A model generated the notes under the pieces. The model did not search any database. It was not told the origin of the DNA and worked only from the letters and a program-made list of their open reading frames with translations. Below are positions 27,501-36,228 of a stretch of 64,000 nt of DNA, in pieces (the first letter of the stretch is position 1; every line of letters begins with the position of its first letter). Both the position numbers and the translations under genes were made by a program. The stretch is from the NCBI GenBank assembly GCA_035628875.1, contig DASPIZ010000130.1, positions 14,351-78,350 of the forward strand, given 5' to 3'. This stretch comes from Ohtaekwangia sp035628875. Lineage in GTDB: Bacteria; Bacteroidota; Bacteroidia; Cytophagales; Cyclobacteriaceae.

Positions 27501-27924
27501 TATAAATTTCGTAGTCGCCCAGGTAACTAACATAGATATCCAACAACCCATCACTGTTAACATCCGCCATGGTTACACCTGTACACCAGCCGTTGAATCC
27601 TGCAACTCCTGCCCTATCCGTAACGTCTTTGAATTTGAAATTACCCGCGTTGAGATAAAGTTTATTCGGTACCTGGTTACCGGTGAAATAAATATCAGGC
27701 AGGTCATCGCTGTTCAAATCACCAACGGCAACGCCACCGCCGTTGTAAAAATACATGTAATTTAAAATATTAAAGTCTACCGTTTCGTTCAGCGTATTGC
27801 GAAATGTAATACCAGATTCGTCCGAAGGCACTAGCCTGAATTTAGTTTTGCCTTTTGAACACGATGCCAGCACGGCCAGTAACACCACAATGTTACCCCA
27901 TCGCAGCAGATATGCACTTGTCAT
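24589..27924 (-). CDS. VCBS/FG-GAP repeat lipoprotein with ASPIC/UnbV domain (second of a tandem pair)
   Basis: Exported lipoprotein of 1111 aa (signal peptide ending VLASC) made of many beta-propeller blades with calcium-loop motifs, for example GDLNSDDLPDIYFTGN, ADVNSDGLLDIYVSY and ADLDNDGDLDLIVNN. A middle domain of ASPIC/UnbV type (about residues 525-600: YIRITLKGSDKNSHAIGAKV...LVVVWNDGSYQVL) separates two propeller regions; this order is that of CRTAC1-like bacterial proteins. Likely surface-exposed and Ca2+-dependent; target unknown. It is a paralogue of the preceding gene and overlaps it by four nt (ATGA at 27921-27924), so both come from one transcript. Confidence 0.9.
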   Translation of the reverse strand: MTSAYLLRWGNIVVLLAVLASCSKGKTKFRLVPSDESGITFRNTLNETVDFNILNYMYFYNGGGVAVGDLNSDDLPDIYFTGNQVPNKLYLNAGNFKFKDVTDRAGVAGFNGWCTGVTMADVNSDGLLDIYVSYLGDYEIYKGKNQLFINEGTDDKGVPQFRDRALEYGLDLVGFSTQAAFFDYDRDGDLDMYMLNHSLHQNGTFGNSALRRKTHPLAGDKLLRNDNGHFVDVSSDAGIFSSVIGYGLGIVISDVNMDGWPDIYVGNDFHENDYLYINQGNGTFKELLEAQLNHTSRYTMGVDCADFNNDGFPDLLTMDMLPEDPLILKSSAAEEAFDIYNFKIQYGYNHQFSRNNLQLNNQDGTFSEIGIFAGVHATDWSWSGLFADFNLDGNKDIFVSNGILRRPNDLDYINYMNTDSVQQRMGTLEEQDLHIIKKMPQMKLSNFLFVNGGDSTFSNRSKDWGLDQSSYSNGAAYADLDNDGDLDLIVNNIADEAFVYESKFIDKDRKSDQPDPRYIRITLKGSDKNSHAIGAKVYLYYDGKVQLQECSPTRGFQSSVDYRLTFGTGASDKIDSLVVVWNDGSYQVLTQVKTNQAIVLDQGKANGTFDYAVLPKNNNAFIDKSGALALNYKHEENKLVEFNREALLPHMLSAEGPASAVGDVNNDGLEDIFLGGGKWSIARIYLQTTQGLFKEPTQALFKQDSTYEDVDAKFFDADSDGDQDLLVVSGGNEFTRESKYRQPRLYLNDGKGTFLRSVLLPVYATGSCVATHDIDNDGDLDLFLGARAIPWHYGIRPDSYILKNDGKGNFTDVSTAIAPELKGFGFVKDALWADMDGDKDKDLVVAAEWSAITILYNTNGKFQSSSTADTGLEKTNGWWNTVNAFDVDQDGDMDLIAGNLGLNSKLKASQDQPVRLYVSDFDKNDSTDQVLTHFFGGKEYPFNTRDEMTKQMPFLKKRYLSYRKFAEATVSDMFSQEALNNAEQYSAYTFESSIIENLGNGKFKQRALPKAAQFSTVNAVHVADVNKDGHADLVLAGNFYRVNIQLGRYDASYGLILTGDGKGNFQSLPAHQSGFSVNGEVRSLQSITVGGTNFILAIRNNDTVAVFSVGK

Positions 27925-30900
27925 TTTTTAAGCTTGTAAAATTTAATGGAATCGTTGTTGCGGATGAATGCAAGAAACGCTTCGTTCCTGCTCTTAATAA
28001 TAGAAATATGACGAACCTCCCCCATTACCTTTATTCCTGATTCAAGAGAATTCAATGACTCAAAATTACCTTTGCCGTCATTGCGCAAAACCAGGCCAGG
28101 CATCGCATCGTATCGGCCTATTTCCGGTTTAACAGCAAAGAGGTTCCCCCCAAGCACAATATCGAGATGATTGTCGTTGTTAATGTCCACAACTTCAATT
28201 CCGAACACCGGTGATGTTTGTGCCTCAACCGGCAGCGCCTGAAAGCTAAACGTGCCGCTACCCTCGTTTACAAGCAACCCTGTATGCGGTTCATTGAATC
28301 GTAACCTGGTAGCATTCTCCATTAAAGACGCATCAAAAATATCGTTCATTGATTTACCCGCATAATCTTTGAAGTAAACAAACTTCTTCTTTAACGAACT
28401 CATTTGTTTAATGATGTCTTGCCGCAGCGGAATGGGATAATCAACACTGTCTTTCTGGTAGGCGAAGACTGCCTCAATTGAACCGTTTCGATCGAAGTCG
28501 TTGACATAAAGCTGCAACGGCGCGCCCGGTTTAGGCTGAAATTTAGAATTCAATCCAAGATTACCAAGAACAAAATCCATGTCACCGTCCTGATCAATAT
28601 CTGCAGCTTTGATGGTATTCCACCAACCAGATGATTGTTCAAGTTCTTTTTGCCTGACTTTTAAAAAACGTTTACCGTCGTTCTTAAAAAACTGTATCGG
28701 CATCCATTCGCCAACTACAATCAGGTCAAGTAATCCATCTGCATCGAAATCCACCCATGCCGCATCGGTCACCATCCCCAGATGTTGCAATTCAGGCGCA
28801 CGCATAGCAGTGGCATTAGAAAAATTACCTTTGCCATCATTCATTAAAATAAACTGATCACATGGAACACCATAATATGACGGGATCACGCGTGTTCCCA
28901 CAAAAAGATCCATGTCGCCATCGTTATCGATATCTGCAGGTTTAACACAACTGCCACTTTGATAAAACGGAGGTATTTTTCCTGCAGTTTTTTCAAACAC
29001 AGGTTGTCCATTTTTTATGCCTTTGTTTTCATAGAGCCGATCGAGGACATGGGGGGATTGCGTAAGATTCTCCGAACCACCGCTAACAACATACAAATCA
29101 AGATCGTGATCTCCATCGGCATCAAAGAAAGCTGCGCTTACATCTTCTGCCGTGCTGTCTGCCTGAAAAACGACCGTGGCCAGCGGCGCAAATTTCATGG
29201 TTTGCGTTTGCATATAGACGACACCGGCATGTCCGGATGAACCTCCAACAAAAATATCATCCAGTCCATCACTATTCAGATCTGCCTTGGCGTATGCCGG
29301 TCCTTGTGTCGAGAGCATGTGGTATAAAAGTCTGTCGCGATCGAAATCATTAAAGTCATTTTCAATGTGTTGAACCGGCGTAGCCTTTACTTCTTCAACA
29401 TACTGCGTATTGAAAACCGGTTTTATGCTTTTGAACGCTTGTGTTGCCTGATCCTGTTCCAGCGTAATCAATTGATTAGCATCGACGTTGCGAATAACCT
29501 GCACTTTATCATCAGGCCATACAACCCAAAGGCTATCCGCAATTTTGTAATTACCTAATCCAATAACCATTTGGTAATCCATGCTGGACTGGAAACCACG
29601 GATCGGCATGTGTTGAAACGTTAGTACACTGCTATCAACATACACTTTGACCGTTGCTCCGAGGCCAAATGAGTTTTTACCCTTTCCTTTAAAACGGATT
29701 TTCAGGTAATTATTTTTAAGCTTCTGTTGAGTTTGATTATTGTAAACAAACAACTCCTGGTTTACATTATTGATGATGAGATCCAGGTCACCATCATTGT
29801 CCAGATCGCCGTAAGCCGCGCCATTGGAGAACGTTGGTTCAGCCAATCCCCATTCTTCGGATACGTTTTCATAATGCCATTCTCCGGTGCGTGTGAACAG
29901 GTAGTTACTCAGTTTTTGAGAAGGCATTCGATCTGTAAACAGTTTCCAATCGATCTTTTTTCCCTGCAAGGCAGCCTGAATTTGTTCACTGCTTCCGAAG
30001 AATTCCATGAAATCGTGATTGGTAAGATCTTTATAGATACCATTCGATATAAAAATCTCTTTATTTGAGTCATTGTTAAAATCAGCCAGAAGTGCTCCCC
30101 AACTCCAATCTGATTGTGCTACTCCCGCTAACTCTCCAATTTCACTGAACGTACCGTCCTGATTATTTACCTGAAGCATGTTTCTCATGAACTGATGATA
30201 ATACCCATTCTTCAATCGAAGCTGATATACATCAAAAGATTCAAATGACGATAGCGTCTTTAACCGAATATCATCGTCGGGTAGCATATCTGTAGCAAAT
30301 ATTTCGGTGAATCCATCATTATTCATGTCTGCCATATCGGCACCCATTGAGAACATACTGAGATGCCCAATTCGATTTTCCAGTTCTTCAGAAAAAGTAC
30401 CATCACGTTTATTGATATATAGATAATCACGTTCGTAAAAATCATTCGAAACGTAGAGATCTGGCCAATTATCCTGGTTAATATCACTCACAGAAACACC
30501 TAATCCAAAACCGATAACACTTCCGAAAATTCCGGCTTGTTCACTCACATCCACAAATTTTCCATTGTCGTTCCGATAAAGTTTATCACCTCCATCCACA
30601 TCTCTAACAGTGCGCAAATTTCTGAATCCAAGCGTTGATATCGGTCGAAATGAATTATTCAACACATAACAATCAAGATCGCCATCTTTGTCATAATCTA
30701 AAAACGCTGCATGTGTCGTATATCCGTTATCGGCTAAGCCATACGCTATGGCACTTTCTGTGAAAGTTTGATTTCCATTATTAATAAAAAGTTCATTTTC
30801 GCGGCTACCGTTTAAACCGGCATTACAAACGTAAATGTCTAATAAACCGTCACCATTTACATCGGCCATACTCACGCCGGTTGACCATACTTTTTTACTT

Positions 30901-31238
30901 TCAACGCCGGCTTGAACCGTGATGTCTTCAAACTTCCAGTCTCCTTTATTTAAAAATAATTTATTATCCCCCATGTTGGAGGTGAGGTAAACATCAGCCA
31001 GCCCGTCGTTATTAATGTCTCCGATTCCGACACCTCCGCCGTTGTAAAAATTGCGGTATCTAAAAGCATCGAGATCATCGGTGATTTCTACCTTGTTTAG
31101 AAAATTTATACCTGTTACATCAGAAGATAATCTCTTAAAAAGGGCGTTTGAATTGCGCCTTTTAGCATTTTGATTTTCATCCGCAGAATAGTTACAACCG
31201 ACACAAAGAAAAATTAAGGAAATACAAACTCTCCACAT
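27921..31238 (-). CDS. VCBS/FG-GAP repeat lipoprotein with ASPIC/UnbV domain (first of a tandem pair)
   Basis: Exported lipoprotein of 1105 aa (lipobox LCVGC, Cys at about residue 15). Same architecture as its downstream paralogue: N-terminal propeller with DxDxDG-type loops (GDINNDGLADVYLTSN, DVNGDGLLDIYV, DYDKDGDLDCYVL), ASPIC/UnbV domain around 545-625 (LKIRFKGKGKNSFGLGATV...LWVVWPDDKVQVI), then a second propeller (DLNSDGLDDIFVGG, DIDNDGDMDLFVG). The YNGGGVGIGDINNDG opening recurs in the paralogue, showing duplication. It follows susD by 84 bp, with a strong hairpin between. Probable partner of SusCD at the cell surface. Confidence 0.9.
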   Translation of the reverse strand: MWRVCISLIFLCVGCNYSADENQNAKRRNSNALFKRLSSDVTGINFLNKVEITDDLDAFRYRNFYNGGGVGIGDINNDGLADVYLTSNMGDNKLFLNKGDWKFEDITVQAGVESKKVWSTGVSMADVNGDGLLDIYVCNAGLNGSRENELFINNGNQTFTESAIAYGLADNGYTTHAAFLDYDKDGDLDCYVLNNSFRPISTLGFRNLRTVRDVDGGDKLYRNDNGKFVDVSEQAGIFGSVIGFGLGVSVSDINQDNWPDLYVSNDFYERDYLYINKRDGTFSEELENRIGHLSMFSMGADMADMNNDGFTEIFATDMLPDDDIRLKTLSSFESFDVYQLRLKNGYYHQFMRNMLQVNNQDGTFSEIGELAGVAQSDWSWGALLADFNNDSNKEIFISNGIYKDLTNHDFMEFFGSSEQIQAALQGKKIDWKLFTDRMPSQKLSNYLFTRTGEWHYENVSEEWGLAEPTFSNGAAYGDLDNDGDLDLIINNVNQELFVYNNQTQQKLKNNYLKIRFKGKGKNSFGLGATVKVYVDSSVLTFQHMPIRGFQSSMDYQMVIGLGNYKIADSLWVVWPDDKVQVIRNVDANQLITLEQDQATQAFKSIKPVFNTQYVEEVKATPVQHIENDFNDFDRDRLLYHMLSTQGPAYAKADLNSDGLDDIFVGGSSGHAGVVYMQTQTMKFAPLATVVFQADSTAEDVSAAFFDADGDHDLDLYVVSGGSENLTQSPHVLDRLYENKGIKNGQPVFEKTAGKIPPFYQSGSCVKPADIDNDGDMDLFVGTRVIPSYYGVPCDQFILMNDGKGNFSNATAMRAPELQHLGMVTDAAWVDFDADGLLDLIVVGEWMPIQFFKNDGKRFLKVRQKELEQSSGWWNTIKAADIDQDGDMDFVLGNLGLNSKFQPKPGAPLQLYVNDFDRNGSIEAVFAYQKDSVDYPIPLRQDIIKQMSSLKKKFVYFKDYAGKSMNDIFDASLMENATRLRFNEPHTGLLVNEGSGTFSFQALPVEAQTSPVFGIEVVDINNDNHLDIVLGGNLFAVKPEIGRYDAMPGLVLRNDGKGNFESLNSLESGIKVMGEVRHISIIKSRNEAFLAFIRNNDSIKFYKLKK

Positions 31239-31271
31239 GATAAACGAATTCTAAGGAATCGGAAAAATAAA

Positions 31272-31308
31272 AAATAAAAGGCACGTAATGAGTACGTGCC
31301 TTTTATTT
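31272..31308 (-). terminator. Perfect 16-bp hairpin with T-rich tail between susD and the VCBS gene
   Basis: Two perfect 16-nt arms (AAATAAAAGGCACGTA and its complement) around a 5-nt loop. Read on the minus strand the stem is followed by a TTTATTTTT tail, the form of an intrinsic terminator. It lies within a same-strand gene run, so it probably acts as a partial terminator that lowers VCBS expression relative to susCD. Confidence 0.8.
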
Positions 31309-31322
31309 AAAATGATTTATTA

Positions 31323-32840
31323 TTACTCGTATCCAGGATTTTGCTGAAGGTTCGGATTTGATGCCACCGCGACATCAGGAATAGGCATTATGTTACGCGT
31401 TTCATCGGTAACAGTGTTAAAGCCAAATTGGGTATTGTATACGCCAAAGCGTATCATATCGCTTCTACGCCATCCTTCTGTGTAAAGCTCCCTTCCCCTT
31501 TCGTCTAATAGCTGCTGTTCTGTAATTACACCGTCAAAAGCAGTAGCGTTCCGAAATGTTCTTAAATCATTCACCATCGAAGTAGCAGACTCAGGATCGC
31601 CTTTTCTGAAAAGCGCTTCCGCTTTCATTAAAAATGCATCAGCATAGCGGTAAAACACAAAGTGTGCTCCGTAATCCGGGAGGTACTTTAGAACGCGAAC
31701 TCCAGTCACGTCACTATTTCCTGTTAATGTGGGAACCTCTTTTGTATAAGCAAGTTGTTGGCCCGAACGTGCAAGTAAAGGCTCACCATCCTCGCCATAT
31801 TGGGGACCAATTAAAAATCCAAGACCAAGGCCATCCTCCGGAACAAAACCGCGTCGTTCTTCCTGGCCATCACCGGGTTCATTTGTTCCATCATCCGGAC
31901 CTTCGAACTTAGCGTAAAACTCAGCCGTTGTTGCAAATCCATTCCATCCATTCTGGGTATAGTGCAGTCCACTAAAGATTCTGTTTCCGGTACCGGCATC
32001 AGACGAAAATATTGTTTCTGAATCGCCACTATTTCCTGTAAGGGTCTCTCCCTCATCCTTTTCACCTTTAAAGATTCCGAAGTAATCTTCATGTAACGAA
32101 AATCCTGCGGCGGTAAGGGCGTTCACATGCGTAATTACGTTATCCATATCAGCAGCATCTGCTGTAGCCTGGCCTAAATACACGTGCTTATTGAGATATA
32201 ATTTGCCGAGCAGAAAGTGAGCTGCCGCTTTCGTTGCTCTATTTAAATTTCCGCCTGGGACTGCATCCGGCAGTTCTGTCAATGCTTCCGTTAAATCTTT
32301 TTCAATGAAAGTTATTGCTTCTGCAGGTTCAAGTACACGAGGATCAATTTCAGCACCTTCATCAGCTTCCCTAAATGGAATCTTTCGCCAGATATCCAAT
32401 ATTTGGTACATATTAAAGGCTCTTAAAAATTTCGCTTCTGCTTCTTCTAATGCAGTTTTAGTCGTAGCCGGGTGCAGAATCTGATTTGTTCTATAAACAT
32501 TAGAATTTAATTCGTTCCATGCATTGCGAATAAAGAGGTGCGAAGGCGACCACTGATGCGTTGCAAGAGATCTCCAAACACCGTTATCGCCCCAATCGGT
32601 ACCACGAGTTGGGATAAATATCTCATCCGTCGTTGCTTCTTGAATAGCATACATATTTTCATGTTGAGATTGTGCTCTCAGATCTGCGTATGAAGTGATT
32701 AAAGCACCGGGCATTGGCACGCCAGAAAACTCCCCATCATCGATAACGACAGAATCCTTCTCCTTAACCTCGAGGTCAGTACAACCGGCTCCAATAAGAA
32801 CAAAACCAACCATCAAATATTTTATTATTTCTTTTCTCAT
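31323..32840 (-). CDS. susD: SusD/RagB-family surface glycan-binding lipoprotein
   Basis: Outer-membrane lipoprotein (505 aa, lipobox IGAGC) that sits as the lid on the SusC barrel and binds substrate. It has the helical TPR-like scaffold of the family: YADLRAQSQHENMYAIQEATTDE, RNAWNELNSNVYRTNQIL, AKFLRAFNMYQILDIWRKIPF, AAHFLLGKLYLNKHVYLG, and the C-terminal ALFRKGDPESATSMVNDLRTFR plus RGRELYTEGWRRSDMIRFG. Twelve nt after susC. The cognate sugar is unclear; the linked trehalase points to a trehalose-bearing or alpha-glucoside ligand, which is inference. Confidence 0.93.
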   Translation of the reverse strand: MRKEIIKYLMVGFVLIGAGCTDLEVKEKDSVVIDDGEFSGVPMPGALITSYADLRAQSQHENMYAIQEATTDEIFIPTRGTDWGDNGVWRSLATHQWSPSHLFIRNAWNELNSNVYRTNQILHPATTKTALEEAEAKFLRAFNMYQILDIWRKIPFREADEGAEIDPRVLEPAEAITFIEKDLTEALTELPDAVPGGNLNRATKAAAHFLLGKLYLNKHVYLGQATADAADMDNVITHVNALTAAGFSLHEDYFGIFKGEKDEGETLTGNSGDSETIFSSDAGTGNRIFSGLHYTQNGWNGFATTAEFYAKFEGPDDGTNEPGDGQEERRGFVPEDGLGLGFLIGPQYGEDGEPLLARSGQQLAYTKEVPTLTGNSDVTGVRVLKYLPDYGAHFVFYRYADAFLMKAEALFRKGDPESATSMVNDLRTFRNATAFDGVITEQQLLDERGRELYTEGWRRSDMIRFGVYNTQFGFNTVTDETRNIMPIPDVAVASNPNLQQNPGYE

Positions 32841-32852
32841 AGTTTTTTCACT

Positions 32853-35800
32853 TTAGAAAGTAGCGTTCAAACCGAATACAATTGATCTTGCTCTGGGATA
32901 AGCTGTGTAGTCAATTCCCAGCGAAGGAACACCATCGATATTTTTATCAACATTAACTTCAGGATCCAGGCCCGAATAATCGGTTAAAATGAACACATTC
33001 TGTCCTGTTGCAGAGATCCGTATTTTTTTGATGAAAGAATCATCGGCTAGTTTAAAGTTATATCCGATACTCAGATTCTGCATGCGTAAGAAGTCTCCTT
33101 TTTCAAGAAACCGTGTAGAAACGTCAGGCGCATTGGCAACCGATTCTCCGGTTCCGATCGTACTCTTTGTAACATTTCTTCCTGCGTTGATTGAACCCAT
33201 TGTAAAGAACGCGTTGGTAACGTTATTATAAATATAATGTCCAAACTGACCATTCAGGTAAGTCGCCATATCCCAGTTTTTATATCTTAATGAAAGTGAA
33301 AAACCAAGATTGTACTTTGGGATTGGGCTTTTATTGACATAAATCTGTTGATCTTCTTCTGGCTTATTTAAGCCATCATCACCATAGCCGGTAAATGGAC
33401 GTACAAAATAAGTATAGAGTGGATAGTTATTGGCGATGCGCTGTGTGAACGCACCGGTTAATCCCTGTCCATGAATTCGTCCTGTAGGCAAGGGTGAGCC
33501 ATCATAGTTTTTAACCATGTTTTTATTGTACGCAAAGTTGAAACCTACATCAATACCCACGTCGGTTTTATCAACTGCGACTGCGTTAATTGTAACTTCA
33601 ATGCCACTGTTGATTACATCAGCCGGTAAATTTCTCCAGATAAACGCATTTGGCGCCGGTTGTGCAGAGATAGTTTGCATCAACAAGTCGGTGGTATTTT
33701 TTCTGTAGAAATCCAATGAACCATATAGCCTGTTTTGTAAAAAACCGAAATCAATACCAACGTTCAACTGACTGGTTTGTTCCCATTTTAAATCTGGGTT
33801 TGCAAACGCAACATTACTTGGACCTTGTACATCAATGCGTCCACCCTCTGTCGCCACGATAGATAAAGCATTGTATCTTACCCGTCCCTGGTACAGGTTG
33901 TGTGGAATTTCCTGATTACCTGTTATTCCATAGCCTAGCCTTAACTTTAGATCATCAAAAACATCAGGCATAAAATCTTCTTCTGAAAGTCTCCAGGCAA
34001 AGGCCGCTGCAGGAAAGACTCCGTATTTATTGTTCTCAGCAAATTTGGTTGATCCATCGGTGCGGACAGAGGCGGTAAATAAGTATTTATCACGAAGTGT
34101 ATAGTTAACGCGACCAAAGAAAGACTGAAGTTCGTCCTCATTAGCAAAGGTTGATTCGAACATAGATTTTACTGGTATTGTTGGGAATCCCACGTGTTGT
34201 ACAGCAGCAGTTGCCGGTGTAATTGTTTCGTAACCTATCGGGTCAAGCGAATAAACAACAAGTGTAGTACCCGTATATGCATACTGTTGATAATCCTGAT
34301 CTATATAGCTTCCTAATATCTCAGCCGATTCTCGCAGGTCTTTACGCATCTGGCTGTTTCTGTGATCTGAAAAACCCCAGCCCTGCCCAAAGCTGCCGTT
34401 ATTTCTAAATTGCTGATAAGAGTATCCGGCAATTACATTAATTGAAGCATTGTCAAACGTTTTTTGATAGGTAAGGAATGCTTCTAACAAATCACTTTCG
34501 TTTTCCTGATCACCAAAAAATGCCCGTCCATTTTCTCTGATGCCCTGCATATTTCGAAGGCTTGAAGAATATCCTGCATCTCTAAAAGATTGGGACCGGT
34601 CAAAACCAGTGTTGACTTTAAAATTAAATTCATCCGTGATATCATAACCTAGTGAAACATTGATCAACTGGCGATCTGTTTCTGTTCTATCATCAAAATA
34701 TTTTGACAATGCTAACGGATTTGAGATATCACCCTCCATGACTTGTTCTGATGTAGCTGGCGCCGCAGGGTTATACATAATTGCAGCGCCTATTAGATCA
34801 CCTTCAAAACCGGCGGCATTGGTTATGGGTGCAGCCTGGTCGTTTACCCGGGAGACTAATATTTGAGTGGATAGTTTTAATTTTTCATTAAGGAACGACT
34901 GATTAAGATTTAATCGGCCTGTAACGCGTTTCATACCGGATTTCTTTATTACACCCTCCTGATCATCTAAACTTACTGAAACGCGGTAATCTCCGGTCTT
35001 GTAACTATCAGCAAATGCTAAGTTGTGACTGTGGCTGAAGGCAGTGCGATTAATTTCGTCTTGCCAATCCGTGTTTCCTCCTTTTTCAAAAACAGAAACA
35101 TCGCCGCCTGTAGTCCCATACGCTTCCAGGAACTCTTGTGCGCTCAATAAATCAAATTTCTTTGCTTGCTTTGAAATACTAAATGTTGCTGCATACTCTA
35201 ATTCCGTGTCTTTACCCTTTCCATTTTTCGTGGTCACAAGCACAACACCGTTTGCCCCTCTTGAACCATAAATCGCTGTGGCGGAAGCATCTTTTAGAAT
35301 GTCGATACTTTCAATATCATTGGGATTGATAAAATTGAGTGGATTCTTTGCGGATGAAGTACCCCGTCCAATATCTGCACCACCGGCTGAAATGTCACCG
35401 CCACTTAGTGGAATTCCGTCTACCACAAATAAAGGATTATTACTAGCGCGAACAGACGATGTACCACGTATCCTTAGATTAACCCCAGCACCCGGCTCAC
35501 CACTTGATTGAGTGATTTGAACGCCGGCGGTTTTGCCCTGGATCAATTGTTCCGGAGACGAAATAATACCCATGTTAAAGTCTTCGGCTTTCACGGATGC
35601 AACGGCCCCTGTCGCATCTCTTCGGTTTACTTCACCGTAACCAATCACAACAACCTCTGATAAGGCTGTCACATCGGCTTGCAGACTCGCATTCACCGTG
35701 GTTTGTTCACCAACGGAAACTTCCGTGGCACTATATCCAACAAAAGAAAACACCAATACGGCGCCGGGTGAAACGCTGATGGTGTACGATCCATCTACAG

Positions 35801-35975
35801 AACTAATGGTACCATTGCTGGTGCCTTTCTCGACAATGTTAACTCCGGGGATAGCGCTGCCATCGTCGGCGGAGGTTACTTTTCCTGTTACAGTTCTGCC
35901 CTGCGACCACGCGGTGGTGGTGATAAAGATGAGTAGAACCGTAAGATACCTGCTGAACAGATAAAATTTTGTCAT
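32853..35975 (-). CDS. susC: SusC/RagA-family TonB-dependent transporter
   Basis: Outer-membrane importer of 1040 aa. Signal peptide to about residue 25; carboxypeptidase-regulatory-like domain at about 27-100 (GKVTSADDGSAIPGVNIVEK...VLVFSFVGYSATEVSVG); then the SusC marker LSEVVVIGYGEVNRRDATGA and the plug domain (about 115-230) ending GSRGANGVVLVTTKNGKG. The rest is a beta-barrel with typical repeated motifs (GYSYQQF, KYLFTASVRTDGSTKF, LKLRLGYGITGNQEIP, LKWEQTSQLNVGIDFG) and the terminal aromatic residue LNATF. First gene of the minus-strand locus; the 253-bp gap upstream is shared with the divergent GH13 gene. Confidence 0.96.
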   Translation of the reverse strand: MTKFYLFSRYLTVLLIFITTTAWSQGRTVTGKVTSADDGSAIPGVNIVEKGTSNGTISSVDGSYTISVSPGAVLVFSFVGYSATEVSVGEQTTVNASLQADVTALSEVVVIGYGEVNRRDATGAVASVKAEDFNMGIISSPEQLIQGKTAGVQITQSSGEPGAGVNLRIRGTSSVRASNNPLFVVDGIPLSGGDISAGGADIGRGTSSAKNPLNFINPNDIESIDILKDASATAIYGSRGANGVVLVTTKNGKGKDTELEYAATFSISKQAKKFDLLSAQEFLEAYGTTGGDVSVFEKGGNTDWQDEINRTAFSHSHNLAFADSYKTGDYRVSVSLDDQEGVIKKSGMKRVTGRLNLNQSFLNEKLKLSTQILVSRVNDQAAPITNAAGFEGDLIGAAIMYNPAAPATSEQVMEGDISNPLALSKYFDDRTETDRQLINVSLGYDITDEFNFKVNTGFDRSQSFRDAGYSSSLRNMQGIRENGRAFFGDQENESDLLEAFLTYQKTFDNASINVIAGYSYQQFRNNGSFGQGWGFSDHRNSQMRKDLRESAEILGSYIDQDYQQYAYTGTTLVVYSLDPIGYETITPATAAVQHVGFPTIPVKSMFESTFANEDELQSFFGRVNYTLRDKYLFTASVRTDGSTKFAENNKYGVFPAAAFAWRLSEEDFMPDVFDDLKLRLGYGITGNQEIPHNLYQGRVRYNALSIVATEGGRIDVQGPSNVAFANPDLKWEQTSQLNVGIDFGFLQNRLYGSLDFYRKNTTDLLMQTISAQPAPNAFIWRNLPADVINSGIEVTINAVAVDKTDVGIDVGFNFAYNKNMVKNYDGSPLPTGRIHGQGLTGAFTQRIANNYPLYTYFVRPFTGYGDDGLNKPEEDQQIYVNKSPIPKYNLGFSLSLRYKNWDMATYLNGQFGHYIYNNVTNAFFTMGSINAGRNVTKSTIGTGESVANAPDVSTRFLEKGDFLRMQNLSIGYNFKLADDSFIKKIRISATGQNVFILTDYSGLDPEVNVDKNIDGVPSLGIDYTAYPRARSIVFGLNATF

Positions 35976-36228
35976 ACGGATTTTTGGTTTGGGTTAATAA
36001 TTGGAAACTAAATTGAACTGATACGGGCGGCTTATAGTCACCTTTACACAATTCAATTATAAGGTAGGAGAAAAGCGACTAATAAGGTAAATAAAATGTA
36101 ATATTTTTTGCCAGGAATCGAACCCGCAAACGTTCCCAAAAATAAAAGTTGCAAAAAAATGGGTAATACCTGCTTGGTTTTTTAATTTTTCATAATAATT
36201 GACCATCGCATAAAGGACCAGAAAAACC

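Noticed and set aside
36114..36124. On the minus strand GGTTCGATTCC, identical to a tRNA T-loop core
   Set aside because: The flanking bases do not form a full T-stem, and no D-arm, anticodon arm or acceptor stem can be built around it, so it is not a tRNA gene.
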